DNA of 64,000 nt from NCBI RefSeq assembly GCF_001522545.3, contig NC_031781.1, positions 9,615,487-9,679,486 of the forward strand, written 5' to 3'. Position 1 is the stretch's first letter, and every line of letters begins with the position of its first letter. The notes under the pieces are model-generated. The model saw only the letters and a program-made list of their open reading frames with translations. It searched no databases and was not told the origin of the DNA. The translations under genes and the position numbers were made by a program. Source of the stretch: Parus major. Lineage: Eukaryota > Chordata > Aves > Passeriformes > Paridae. Positions 23,406-35,104 of the stretch are shown in pieces.

Positions 23406-24036
23406 GTGAGTAACCCGGCTGCAACTTTCGGGCGCGGCGCGATGTGCCCGATCGGTCGGTTCGTTAAAAATAATGCGGACTCGGCTTTATTGCTCCCCTA
23501 AAAAATTTGGCTTTATTGCCGCCGCAGCGGCGGCGCGGGGCTGGTCCGGGCAGGGCACGGCGGCCCCGTCGGGGGGCGCGGAGGGGCCGCGGCGGCCGGG
23601 CAGGGCTGGGCCGGGCAGGGCCGGCGCCGCGCTGCTGCCGCCGGGACAGCCCGCATTGCGCCCCGGGAGCCGCCTCCCGCGGGGGGACAAAACCGCGCCG
23701 GCACCGAGCCCCTTTCTTTATCCGCCGCACGCCCCGCGTGGGTCTCGTAGCGGTGTGTGCCGGGGACGGGGCAGGTGCGGGCTGGACGGGCTGAGGGCCG
23801 CCTCCCCGCTCGGAGCTGCTCGGGCCAGCGGTGCCTCCCTGCCCGGTGTAGCGGCGGGGCTTGGCCGCCTCCCTGTTCCCCTCGCTCCCCGCTGCACCCT
23901 CCCGCCCGGCTCTCGGCGGCGTTCGCTGCCCCAGCCCCGCTGCCCACCCGGCTCCGGCTCTGCTGGGGACGTGAGCCGGGCTCAGCCTTTCCCGTGCTCA
24001 CCGCTTTGGATCACGCATCTGCCCTGCCCTGCGTCC

Positions 24037-24142
24037 CCGCTGTCATCCCCGCATCGTGCTGCCCCACATCCTCGCTGTCATCCCTGTGTCCGCACTGCCC
24101 CGTATCCCCGCTGCCATCCCCGCATTGTGCTATCCCATATCC
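24037..24142. repeat. 35-36-bp degenerate minisatellite, three units
   Basis: Three diverged units start at 24037 (35 bp), 24072 (36 bp) and 24108 (35 bp). Each begins near-identically with CGCTG(T/C)CATCCC and ends with CCC followed by ATATCC or a variant. A more decayed fourth unit may follow to about 24180. It lies in the CpG-island part of intron 1. Confidence 0.8.
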
Positions 24143-24287
24143 ATTCACGCGTTCTCGCTGCTTTACATCCCCGCATCCCGCCGGGGCGCGGTGAGCGGCA
24201 TCCGGGCTGGGCTCGTCCCGAAGCCCACAGCGCCGCCGCGCTCCCCGTTCCCCAGCCGCCGACGGGGAGGTGCCGTGGGCGCCCTGC

Positions 24288-24319
24288 GGGATGGGATGGG
24301 ATAGGATAGGGTGGGATGG
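24288..24319. repeat. GGGAT-type pentanucleotide repeat
   Basis: Imperfect tandem GGGAT/GGATA units occupy about 32 bp. Simple sequence in intron 1. Confidence 0.8.
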
Positions 24320-25399
24320 CTGCCGTCGCCCTCGTTATGATGGTTACTATTGTGATCGCGCTGTAGTTTGGCAGCGCAGCGCTGGGCACCTCCGAGCGAG
24401 GCGTGGGAGGCTGCGGTACCTGTGTGCGGGGCTGCGCCGGTGCGCGCCTCCCGCCGCCCGTATGAACGTGGAAGGTGGCGAATAAAGCCGGCTGCGCGCT
24501 CGGTGTCCCTTAGCCCCTTCCCATTCCTGCCCAGCGAGCACACACGGCAGCTCCGGCGTGCGATCGGGGAGGGATTTGCAAAATCTCTATGGCATGCCGA
24601 AATAAATCCCGGAATCCCGCAATCGCCTTCTCCTCCCTCGTCTTCCTTGCGGGAAAATTCTTCCTTCTGCCTCTGGCCGAGCGCCGGGGTAGGGGGAGCC
24701 AGGGGAGGGGGGCTGGTGTGTAAACAGGGCTTAACATGAAGGTCACTGGTTAAAGAGGAGACGGATGGGAGAGAAAAGACAGGCATTAACCTCACTTGTT
24801 AGCTCCCCCCTGGCTCCTGCTTGGGGAGGACAAAACAAAAGCAGAACCTGCTAACGGGGGGGATGAATATTCATGATCCTTCTCGTATGCTCCGGGACAC
24901 GGAGGGGAGAAAAGTTGGGCAGATGAGCCGCCTCCCGAAGCTGCTTTTCCTCCAGCTTGCGAGAAAATCCTTTTTTGCTGAGCGAGAGCTGTGCCGGTGG
25001 GATTTACCAGCCTTTTGCTGGATTTATTTTTTAAATTTTTTATTTTTTATTTTCTTTTGTGTGCGGCTGCAAGAATTACAAAAAAAAGAAAAAAAAAAGA
25101 GGAGCTGAGGCTATTGACTACATCAAAGGTTATCCATTTGAAAACACCATTTTCCTCTGAACAGCGGCTAATTGCTTCCTGAACAATCCCAGGGTCTACC
25201 CATTTACTCAGTGGGTAAAATGAGTGACTCGATGTCTGTCTCTCAAGACACTGGTGACCGAACAGGGCGGAAAGGTGGAGAAGCGAAGGAAAAGCGGTGG
25301 GGCAGATGCCTCTGGGAGGATGCATGGATAATTTCTTAAGTGGCTGCAAGGAGGGAAGGTTTTTTTTTCTTCTTCCCGCTCGCCGCCCAGTGATCTGCT

Positions 25400-26360
25400 G
25401 GTTCCAGTGGATGCCGGTGCCGGCAGCGGCGTGGCGACACGGGGCTATAAGGAAGGCTGGTAAGGAAGTTTGGATTCAAAATGCCCGATCATTCGTGTAA
25501 TCGGGTGCTCCCCATCCGCCTGTGGCTTTGGCTGCCGGCTCCGCTCCTCCGAGAGAGGCAAGCCTGGATGCGCTCGCTGCTCTCCAGGGGCTGCGGGGAG
25601 CAAGCGCCGGGGGCCGGCTGGCTCCTGCTCCGGTGGGTGGCTGGGCTTTCATGCAGCTGCTCCCCCGAAGATTAAAGTTTTGGCGACGTTGCTTTTGTTA
25701 GCGTGGTGATAGCGGCGTCTCGGGGAGTTTTCCCCTCTTGGCTTATTTTTTTTAGTAGAAGCATCGGATTTGGAGCAGAGCGCAGGCATCCGCCTTCGTG
25801 CACGCTCGGGCTGTGCACGGAGCTGCGGAGCAGAGCCCTTGTGCTCCGTCACACAAAGCCCTTTCCCCGATCGAGGCAGTGCCCTGCGAGAGACAAACAA
25901 ACTCCGAAGTCCGCTGCAGACGGGGCCGAGGGCCGTGTCGGCGGCTCCCCGGGAGTGTGTTTCAGCGGGGCTTGGCGCAGCCGAAATGAAAAGGGTAATA
26001 AAGCGGCGCTGCTGCATGCTGGCAGGGCTGCCTCCCCTCCTCCACGGCGGCAGCCGGGGCTGGCCCCTGCCCTGCTCCCTGCGTGCGACTGTCACGCCAG
26101 GCCGGCTAGTTCCGTGGCTCCGCCGCGTTTGACTTCTGCTGAACAAAGCGAAGGAGCTGGCCCTGGGATCGGACTTAATGAAGGGAGCTCGGATGTGTTT
26201 ATTCTCTAGGCTGAGTGTGGGTCAGGGCCTTCGCTGCTGCCTGCCTTGCTCCTGTCTGCAGCGCTCACTGCTGCGGGAGCCGGACCCGGCCCTGAGCTGG
26301 CAATTTCCGAGCAGCAGAGACTGGTGCTGGCGGCACCGGCTCCTGCAAACCGGAGCGAGC
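25400..26360 (+). promoter_or_regulatory. Second CpG-dense patch in intron 1, possible alternative promoter
   Basis: CpG frequency rises again after a T- and A-rich stretch at 25020-25110. By hand count about 8 CpGs fall in 25921-25980. The patch includes GCCGGTGCCGGCAGCGGCG and GGCTCCGCCGCG-type blocks. It lies about 2-3 kb downstream of the main island, so it may be a shore, an alternative first-exon promoter or an intragenic island. Possible donor-like GT sites exist, but I cannot define an exon. The strand is assigned only by analogy with the host gene. Confidence 0.3.
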
Positions 26361-28009
26361 CGTACTGGATCGGGCTTCTGCCGAGTCCCACTGGGCTTTG
26401 TTGGAAGTGCCTTTCTGTGTAAGGTGTTCTGGTGCCTTGGTGGTTTGTGTCTTCAGCGAGGAGTCAGTCATGGTTTTTGGCACCTCTGGCTCAATGGAAG
26501 GGGAACCTTGAAAGAGCCAGGACAGCAGAGGTGCTGCTGTGTCTCTGTGCAGCAACAGGAGGGTGGGCATGGCATTCTGCAATGCCCAGAATACCATCCT
26601 CACTGCCTGCAAGCTTGAATTTTTCATTGATCTGAACTGGTGGAATGTATTCATTGAGAACTTAGGTTGTTGCTGTCTCTGATCCATGAATATCTTCTTC
26701 AAGTTTGTGTGCTATGTGGAAGAAACTGGTGAGTAGAGGGTTCCTGGCCAGAGTTTGGCCAGTGAATGGCTTGGTGGTATACCATGTGTGTAGAGGAAGG
26801 CCCAGAGTCTGTGAATTATGAGTGATATGGAGCTCGATTCAGCATGGACCATGACTCCTTACCTTTCCTGAATTTGGACTGGGGCCCCTTTTGGGTGCCA
26901 TGGCTTCATGCAAAATGAAGTGTTTGCCACCATCCACTGGTGAGGTGACTGATTTGGCTTTAGACTGGAGACAGCCAGCTTCCATGCAGTGCTATGAGGA
27001 ACATCCCACTACAGAAATGTTGTACTTGGTGAGATCATGTGTGCTCTGACCCGCAGCTTCATCCATGCCCCTCTTAGTCCTCCCCAGGGTGCAGCATGGA
27101 AGCCGTGTAGATACCCCAACATGATCTGCCTGCTATGCTCAAAGTCACATTTGAGCAAACATCTTGTGCATCATGGATGAGAAAAGCTGCAGACAATAAG
27201 TAAGTTTTGATGGTTTCAATGCCAGGCATGGGCAGTTCTGACTCTTTTGCCCTGCACTTGGCATGTGGTGTAGCCAAACCCACGCCTTCCCATCGGTTTG
27301 TCAGAGCGTGGCCAGACACAGGAAGGTGTCCTTGTTTGCCTTGCTTCCCTGAGCACTCTGTGGCTGCCTCCAGCCCTTGTTCTGGGTGGAAGCCACCATT
27401 TAAAAACCTGAATGAAAAACATTTCAAAGTTTATTTTCCCTTTAGCCAAGGCTTGGCATGCCTTCTCTTTGTTGCTGGTGTGCTGAGATGTTTGAGCCTG
27501 GAAAAAAGCTCCACATCGAGATCATCAGGCTTACACTCCATGAACACTTTTGCTTCTTTCTCCTCTGAAGTTGCCTTGTGTGGTGCAAGGTGGACTATTT
27601 TGGGTGATTCTTCTGTCCCAATGGTCTCTTGGTGTAATGAAGGCCAAATCCACCCCTGCCCTGTTGGCTGCTGTGTGCAGGTCTGTGCCCGGGGCCAGAG
27701 ACCCTCGTGAGCTGCCTGAAGCACAGAGGAGATTTTTTGTTGCTGGGGTCAGCTCAGGGCCTGGTGCGAGCCAGGGTGCAATATCCTCTTTGCTCCTTGA
27801 GCTGAGATTGTGAGGGATTTTGCTAGAGAAAGTGCCCGAGGTGAGAACATGCCAGGGGTGCCAGGGACAGGCTGCATGGCTCTGGGGGATGTGCTGTGCA
27901 AGGACCATCTCTTCCTCATCTCTCCTCCTCAGTGGCAGCCTGCAGATCAGCCCTGGGGCTCACTGCCCACCTACCCATCCTGAGCATCCTGCAATCTGCC
28001 AGCCAAATT

Positions 28010-28165
28010 GGCACAGAGACCCGGGAGCACTGGTAATCCAATTTGGGCAATTTAACTGCACTTTACTCTCCGTGCTGCTGGCCGGAGCTTGGGAGCTTTA
28101 ATCCGGCTAATGACCCCAGCTTGAGTAACCACAACCATTTGCTTGATTCAGTTTTCCTTTCTGCC
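28010..28165. promoter_or_regulatory. Intron 1 candidate regulatory element A
   Basis: Non-repetitive, motif-dense sequence with TGGTAATCCAATTTGGGC, CAATTTAACTGCAC, GCTTTAATCCGGCTAATGACC and AACCACAACC (RUNX-like). The ATCC/TAATCC pattern recalls OTX/PITX-class homeodomain sites. Regulatory role inferred from texture and position. Confidence 0.3.
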
Positions 28166-28369
28166 GGCGATGGTGAACAGGCTGAGGCTGTTTCTGAGTC
28201 CTGGCCGTGGTATTGGGAACGGTTTCCAGGTATAGGTATGTGTAGGGACTGGAGGGTGAGGGCAGCATGGAGGGACACTGTAGTCCCTGCTTTCTTTTTG
28301 GGAGATTTCTCCTTCCTTCTTCCCGTTTTTCATCTTCTTTCCCTCTTTTTTTGGTAAAGATAAGCCCTT

Positions 28370-28580
28370 CTTCCGGAGTTATTTTGCAATAGTATTATTT
28401 TCAGAAAGGCAAAGCCAAGAAAAATAAAAGCCTCTCTCTTCCTTGGGTTGCCTACTGTTTAATGTACAAAATACAGGGGTGGTAATTGCATTAAAACATA
28501 TATAATTATACTGGAGGGAGGAAAAAAAATCTTGCTAATTGCATATGTGTTTTGAACTGATAAATGTTGAGTGATTCTTC
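28370..28580. promoter_or_regulatory. Intron 1 candidate regulatory element B
   Basis: AT-rich stretch containing GGTAATTGCATTAAAAC, ATATAATTATACTGG and TGCTAATTGCATATG, i.e. repeated TAATTGCAT composite homeodomain/octamer-like cores about 60 bp apart. No coding frame. The repeated composite core is the main reason to list it. Confidence 0.33.
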
Positions 28581-29009
28581 ATGTTTTCTTGGGAGTTTGG
28601 AGGAGCAGAGATGCTGTCTGGCATGTGAGGGGTTGGGAGTGGGGACGGTTTCCCAAAATTATTGGGAAGCTTGGATGCTCTGAGCACCTCTGGGGTAGTG
28701 TCAGTGTCCTGATCCTTTGCAGATACACATCTGATGCTACCCCTGTCCAGGCAAGTCTTGGTATCATTGTAGGAGTCCTGTGAGTCCCTTTGCTTTACGT
28801 GTTCAGTCGAACAACTGTTTGTGTGTCAAAATATTCAGGCTGTCTCACAGAAGTAAATTCCTGGCAAGAGAAGAGGCAGATTCCTGTATGAGGGGGAGAA
28901 ATTTCCTGTGTGCGTAGCCCCGCATCCAAGGGCTGCTCCTCCACTTCACCACGATGCTGGCATGAGCGGGTGTTGCTGGGGGGCAGGGGGGGAAGGAAGG
29001 ATGGTCACA

Positions 29010-29125
29010 CTCATTTCAAGTGGCACAATGTGAAATCCACATTTCCTTCTGTGAATGCCGACCCCGTCAGGGCTGCCGATAGGATCACAGGTAATTATAA
29101 TGGCAGTAAGTTGTTTGCTTTGTGC
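29010..29125. promoter_or_regulatory. Intron 1 candidate regulatory element C
   Basis: Contains CATTTCAAGTGGC (an NKX2-type CAAGTG core), AATGTGAAATCCACATTTCC with a near-palindromic arrangement, and ACAGGTAATTATAATGGC. Distinct in texture from the flanks and non-repetitive. Inferred regulatory candidate only. Confidence 0.28.
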
Positions 29126-32100
29126 ATGCGGGCTTTGTGTACGGGCGGTAGCTTCGCTCTTCCTGTGTAGACTGTTAGTTTCAACAGGGGAAGAGGAAAA
29201 CCCAAAAATATTTTAGGAGGAGTTTAAAAATAATCTTGGAGCTTGGCTGGTGGGGCAGGATGTTTCGCAGGATCGTGTTCCCTTCTGGTCCGTGTCCAGT
29301 TTTGTGGCCCTCGGAAGGCTTTGCTGGAAAGTGTTGAGTCCTGTGTTGTCATTTTGGCCAGCCTGAGGGCTTGCTGTTGGGCCCTGGAGCTGGAGTGAGA
29401 TGGGAGCCTGCCCTGGGATTTGACTTTTGCTCTGGGTAGATCTGGCTGCCCTGCAGCAAAGCAGTGTCGGGGCCGGGGTGTAGACCCAGCTTACAGCTGC
29501 CACGGCCTCTGTAAAACGTTTATATCTGTTCCCCAGTGTCGCATTCCCTCCACCCCCATCTGCTTCTCCATGGTTTTTATTCCTACAAGTGTTGGCATGC
29601 TGGCAGGGTCCCTGCCTGCCCGCTGCTGCTTATCTCCGTGTCCGGCTCCTGGATGGCTGCTTCCTTTCTGGAGTCAAGGGGGGACCAGAATCGGCCCGAT
29701 GAGCCCTGCTGAAGTCAAGAACCTGTTTTTCAGGCTGATGTCATCGGGAAGAAATGGGGGAGGAGAAAGGCAGGAAGGCAGCCCTGTTTCCGAAGGAGAA
29801 CCGCTGCCGATCCCCATGACGCTGACAGCAGCCCCGGCTTCCACGGCTCCCTCTGTTATTCCTTATCAGCACAGCTGAGGTGCCCGTGGGGCTGCTGGCA
29901 CATGTGGAGAGGTCCTGCATGGCCTCATGCCTGCGTGGGAGAGAGCTGGGAGAGAGGGATGTGACAATGCCAGGGGAGCGTGTCAGCTCCCAACAGAGCA
30001 GGATCTCTTGGCCCACTGGCTGTGCCTCCTGTGGCTCCCTGGTCCTCCATGGGGGTGATGGCACTTGCTGCAGCTGCCATCCAGCCACCTTCATTAGCAG
30101 AAAGTGGGTTTTTGGCAGAGGTGCTTGGACAGACCTCCCAGCACAGGCGAGCAGCCGCCTCTTCTCGGTGTTGCACTGAAGGAGCCGATCCATTGTGCTG
30201 ATGCCTGTTGGAATCTCAGCCTCTCATGCATGGTGTCAGGCCATAGTATGACACAAGGTGACACCTGTGTCCAGCGTGGCCTGGGGCTGCAGCTGGGATC
30301 TGCAGGAAGAGGAGAAGCCTTGCTCTGCTCTTCCTCCCAGCCAGCAGCTCTTGGGCACACTTTGACGTGTGCTCTGCCCAGGTCTGGTGGGTGAGACCCC
30401 TGTGCTGTGTGAATTTGGGTGGGGTGTGCTGTGTTGGCACTGCCCATAGGAAAGCAGAGCATGGGCACAGCCACTGCTGTGGCACCTCCCTGTTAATATC
30501 AGATACTCTTTGCCTATGGTGCTGTGGATGAAGCCTCTTTTGGACTCTCAGAAGAGTTTCCCCTATGGTGGTATTGCTGGGGGGGGGACTTTTGGGCTTT
30601 ACCTCTTCCTGTCTCTGCCTGTCCCATTGCCAGGTGAGGCTCTGCCATCTCTGCCAAGCTTCACCTTGGGCAAATAGAACATGGGGCTGTGCTGAGCTGG
30701 GAACTCTGCAGGAGAAGCAGAGCCAGGACCTGAGCCATTTCCAGCTGTGGTTCTTGGGGCAGCATAACTGAAACAGCAGAGGGGGAAGGATGGCAGGTTG
30801 ATAGGGGAAGGAAAAGCACACATGGCTTGAGAAAGGTCGTTTGGAGAAGTTTTGTGGTTGTTTTAATCAGAACTAATGTGATGGCAGTCGTGCTTGGCTC
30901 GCCACAGGACAGCACAAGTGCTGGTGTCAGCAAGGGGCCAGGCGGAAGCATGGGAATTTCAGTTTAGCTGGGATTAAACCAACCCCAGAATGACCTCCCT
31001 TTGCTGGAGTAGAGAGGATCCAGCAACCAGGAATCCTGCTGTGGCAGTGCTCCATTGCAAAGAGGGAGCTCTCCAGATTCCCTCGGGGATTGGGGGGAAG
31101 CACTTGTGACAGAGAGGTGAAAATGCAGGTTGGAGGGCTGGGCTGGAAGAGGGGCATTGATCTGGGGAGGGTAAAATCATGGCTTGTGTTTGTGGCTTCT
31201 CTGGCCCAGTGAGGGATGTGGAGCAGCAGGCTGGGGAGGGAGGAGTGATGCATTGTGCTCCAGGGAATGAGATGAGACAAAGGAAGGATGCTGATGGCCA
31301 GAGGATCTCTCGTTGGACTTCTCTGCTGTTGAGAGACCTTGCTGGTGGATGTCCTTCTGGGTCTCTGTGGGTCCAGCTGGACCAAGGTGACCTCTGCCAG
31401 CAGGGCTGGTTTTTGGGTCATTTGTGTGGGGCCTGTGGCCTGTGGAGTTGTGAGAATCAGTCTGGGAGTGTGTGGGCCAAAGCCAAAGGGGGAGGGGGCC
31501 TTCAGGGAATTAGGTCTGTACTTCTTTGCTTTTAAAATGGGGGCAAGATGTTGTTAATTGGTCCTGGTTGAGGTGACAAAATTCATGTTGCTCTGCTGTT
31601 TGAGTTGACCTGGGTGTTGACAGTAGGAAGCCACAGTCCTATGGCTGGTGTCCTGGTGCCTAGGATTGGGGTCTGTGGATGATGAGAGGCACAGAGAGAT
31701 TTGAGGTGTTGTGCTCTGTGTATGCTGATGAACAAACTTCCTGAAGTAGGATGGGAATCAGCCAGCTGTGTCCTGTGTGGGTGATTACCCACAGGCTGTG
31801 CACTGGTCTCCATTCCAGGCATCAGTCAATCCAGGTCTGTGTACTCCTCTCTTGGCTGCAGGGAGTACAGGGGAAGGTGGGCCACACTTTCCTCCTGGGA
31901 GATCCAGATGCAGCAGGTGGGCAGTAAGCAGAACGCCCCTTGGCAGCCCTTGTAGGGTCCTATATGAACTGTGATACCCAGGTGAGTTGTGGGAATAAGG
32001 CAGGGGACAGCCACTGACTCTCACTTTTGGTGTAGCTGGGCAGAATTGGGAAATGTGTAAAGTCTCAGTCCATGCCTGGTTTCCTGGCAGGATCTGCTGA

Positions 32101-32654
32101 GGCTGTCCTGGTGTACCTCATTGCTTTGGGACATTGTGGTTGCAGGGAGCCTGGGTTTCCATATCGGAAATGCTTGTGAGCCCTTTTTGGAGGGGCTCTC
32201 TGCAGGGCAGCCTGCAGTCTCTTGGTGGTGAGCACATGAAGTGGCTCCAGAGCTGTTCTGGAGTTCAAGCTGTTCTTGGCGTGACATGACTTCTTGCAGA
32301 GGACCAGAGAAGGGGAATTGCGCACTTGAGAAATGCTATTTAATTTCCTCACTGCTTGTTCTTTTATGCTCCTTTTTGCTGAGGGTCAAGCTTCATGAGC
32401 CCTTGGGCAGTAGATGGCTGCTTCTTCTTGTCATGTTTCTCAGGACAAAAGAGGCTGAATTCTTTGCCCAGAAGATCCTTGCAGGGCAGGAGTGGAGGCT
32501 GGGGTGGATGACAGGATGGGGTCCTCAGCCCTTCCTGGGAGAAATGGCAGGAGCTTGGGAGGAAGCTGAAGATGCTGAAGATATTCTTGATTGGGTGATA
32601 GTAATGGAAATTGGGGCATTGGGGCAGCTTCAGAGCCTGCCATTGATTTCATCA

Positions 32655-32830
32655 GGGTGTGGCTTGAGCCAGGATAAGGTTTTTAATGATTTAACTCACT
32701 GGCTAGGGAGGGACCCCAGCCAAATACTTTTCAATGACTGTATGCAATGAAGGAAGGAGTTAAAGTTTAGCCCCGTTGCAGCAATTGCATATGTAGTGCA
32801 GCTCGAATTTGTACCACACCAGGCTTTCCT
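32655..32830. promoter_or_regulatory. Intron 1 candidate regulatory element D
   Basis: Contains GGTTTTTAATGATTTAACTC, ACTTTTCAATGACTG, GCAGCAATTGCATATG and GCTCGAATTTGTACC. It mixes homeodomain, octamer and E-box-like cores without repeats or coding potential. Inferred regulatory candidate only. Confidence 0.28.
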
Positions 32831-33808
32831 CATTGTTGCAAGGCTTTTCCCAGGCAGATGAACCTAAAAATACACCAGCTGTATGGTGAGGCTGCCTCTC
32901 CTGTGGCCTGAAGGCTTTTCTCTCCCCTGGATAATCTCCCCTCTCTCCCCTTTGCTAATTACTCGCAGCTTGTAGCTGGTTTCTTCTTCACTGTTTCTTA
33001 TTGCTGAGAGCAGCAAGTGACGTGGAGGGATTGCAGGTAAAGGCCCTTTAGATGCCATTTACCCTTTTGTGGGTCGGTTATTTGGGGGTTTTCAATCCCT
33101 TGCCTTCTCTCCTTCAACCTCACTTGCAGAAGTGCAAGGCTATAAAAGCTCTTGGGGTGTTTTGCTAGGAGTGAACCTGCTGGGGTCCTGTTGATGGAGG
33201 AGCAGGGATGGCAGGCAGGTCTGTGAGTGCCAGATGTGCACCTCTGTGCTTGTCTGCATGTTTTAAACTCTGCCTGCTGGTGTTCCCATGAGGGCTGCTG
33301 CTTTGTAGGCTAGTGCTGACTCTTGGACTTGCTGCCTGGATGAGTGGAGAGCCGGTCCTTAACATTCTGTCCAGTCTTTGCCTTTTAAGGTTAGTTTTTC
33401 CATCCCAGTACTCCTGCTTTGTGCTATCAAAAGTGATGATTGTTTTCCCAAAGTGTGATCTCCCATCCCAAACACAGGTTTTTGGGCATTTTGCAGGACC
33501 AGAGAGCTCTCAGCCTTGGGGGATGAGTGCTACTGCCCCTTGCCACCTCTCCAGCAGCCAGGAAGTGGGGCACTGGTGTCTCTGGGGCATGTTCCTGGCT
33601 TGCTGCTGAAAGGTTCATTGGCAGCTGGGATGTGTGAGTGCTGAGGTGGGTAACCCCCATCCAAGTCTTGCAGTGGCTGCAGCCATCTCAGTGTGGCCAC
33701 TTTGAGGTGAAACTGAGCAAATGTCCTTTCCAGTGGGGGATGAAGGGGACTGGGGTGGATTTGGCTCTTGTGCTGGCTTTGCTTTTGACAGTGGGTTCCC
33801 TTATATAA

Positions 33809-33813
<5 letters not shown>

Positions 33814-33848
<35 letters not shown>

Positions 33849-33852
33849 GTGT
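33814..33852. repeat. (TG)n dinucleotide microsatellite
   Basis: A TG run of about 39 bp interrupted once by TTTG, preceded by a short ATATAAATATA tract. In intron 1; likely polymorphic. Confidence 0.95.
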
Positions 33853-35086
33853 AAATTAAAAGACAAGCCTGTGGTGCTGTCTGGCTTGTGGTGTGTCCCT
33901 GCTGTGGGGTGAGCCCTGGGGATGTTCAGTGCTGCAGATGCTGTGTGCTGCATCACTTGCTGCCCAGCAGCACAGCCGGGTGTATTTGTGCTCCTACTGT
34001 CCCAGCTGGCATGCATACAACCGGGCTGGGGTGAATTATTTTATTGCTGCCTGTTTTACAGGGCAGGGCTTGGCTCCAGGGTATCTGCTCAGGGTTTTCT
34101 ATGCCTTTGGACTGCACTGGACGTGTTTGTGGTGCAGGACTTCCTTCCTGGTGGTGGCAGTCGTATGGTGGCCCTGCACTGGGTCCCCCCAGGGTGAGGT
34201 GCTGCTTGAATGCAGCCCCAGGGGGTTTGGGTACCCTGTGGTTTAAAGAGTGTGCCAGTGGAGGAGCTGCCCTACCTTAGCTGCACTGTGACCTCTCCAT
34301 GAGACTTGGAGGCTGTGTGGCAGCAGGGAAATGCCCTTTGGCTGCTGCTCCCATGGGCAGGGAGCAGGGGCTGTGCTGGCACCCCTGCTCCAGGGTAGGG
34401 CTGCCTGCACTGTGGTGGGCTTGAGCCCTGCTTTACTTCAATCCAAAGTTCAGGAACCCATACCACTGAATCCTGAAGAAAGCAGACAAACTATTTGTGC
34501 TGTTTTATTTTTATTAATCTTTGCTGATGGTTTTAAGCAGGACTGGACAAAACCACCACTGGTGTCAGGTCACTAGGACGAGATGTTGCTGCTGTAGTAT
34601 ATTTAGGAGCAGAAATCTCAGAGGAGCTCTGCAGAGTGTCATCTCTCAGCTTGCCCCAGCTCTGCCTCACTTTGCTCTCGTTCCAACTTCTGATTTGCAG
34701 TTCCCTACGTTAATTTGGGAATCTCCTGTTGGGCTTTCTAGCCCTGGTTTGTGGCAGCAGCTCGACCTCTAGTTCTCTCACCCACTTCCTGAAATAGAAG
34801 CAGTGAATCATAGAAATGCACCAAGAAAGCAAGTTCCCTGTCGTGCTGTCTCATCCTGCCAGGAGATGCTCCGGGTGGCATCCCCAGGCTGCACCAATCT
34901 CCCACTGTCATCTTCCCCATCTTCCCCATTCCTTCTCTCCTTGGCACATAACTGACACATGAATTTGGTGTTGGTGCTGGTCTCCTTGCCAGACAGCCGC
35001 TGTGCTGCTCCTGAGGGGCTCAGCTGCATGGGCACAGTGGCTTGGTGACAGCTGTGACGATTTCTTGGGGTGGGAAACCACTCTCT

Positions 35087-35104
35087 GGTTTCCTTCAGGA
35101 AACC
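35087..35104. repeat. Perfect 8-bp inverted repeat with STAT/BCL6-like core
   Basis: GGTTTCCT (35087-35094) and AGGAAACC (35097-35104) are exact complements separated by TC. The centre reads TTCCTTCAGGAA, similar to the palindromic sites bound by STAT-family and BCL6 proteins. It lies in intron 1. Functional use is speculative. Confidence 0.6.

Larger units (their letters stand above)
22920..24500 (+). promoter_or_regulatory. PLXNA1: CpG island promoter of PLXNA1
   Basis: CpG density is extreme; by hand count about 18 CpGs occur in the 60 bases at 23101-23160. Sp1-type GC boxes cluster at about 22997-23030 (GGGGCGGGGCGG, CCCCGCCC, GCCCCGCCCC), downstream of CGCTTTAAGGGCGG. No TATA box is placed convincingly, consistent with a dispersed-start CpG-island promoter. 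The island encloses the inferred first exon, which ends in a consensus donor at 23406, and continues into intron 1. The + orientation follows from that donor and the downstream plexin exons. The transcription start cannot be fixed from sequence alone. Confidence 0.75.

Noticed and set aside
23063..23413. Plus-strand Gly-rich frame as coding exon 1 of plexin
   Set aside because: After splicing to 36964 the frame stops at 36996-36998 and does not join the plexin frame, so it is a 5' UTR/uORF frame.
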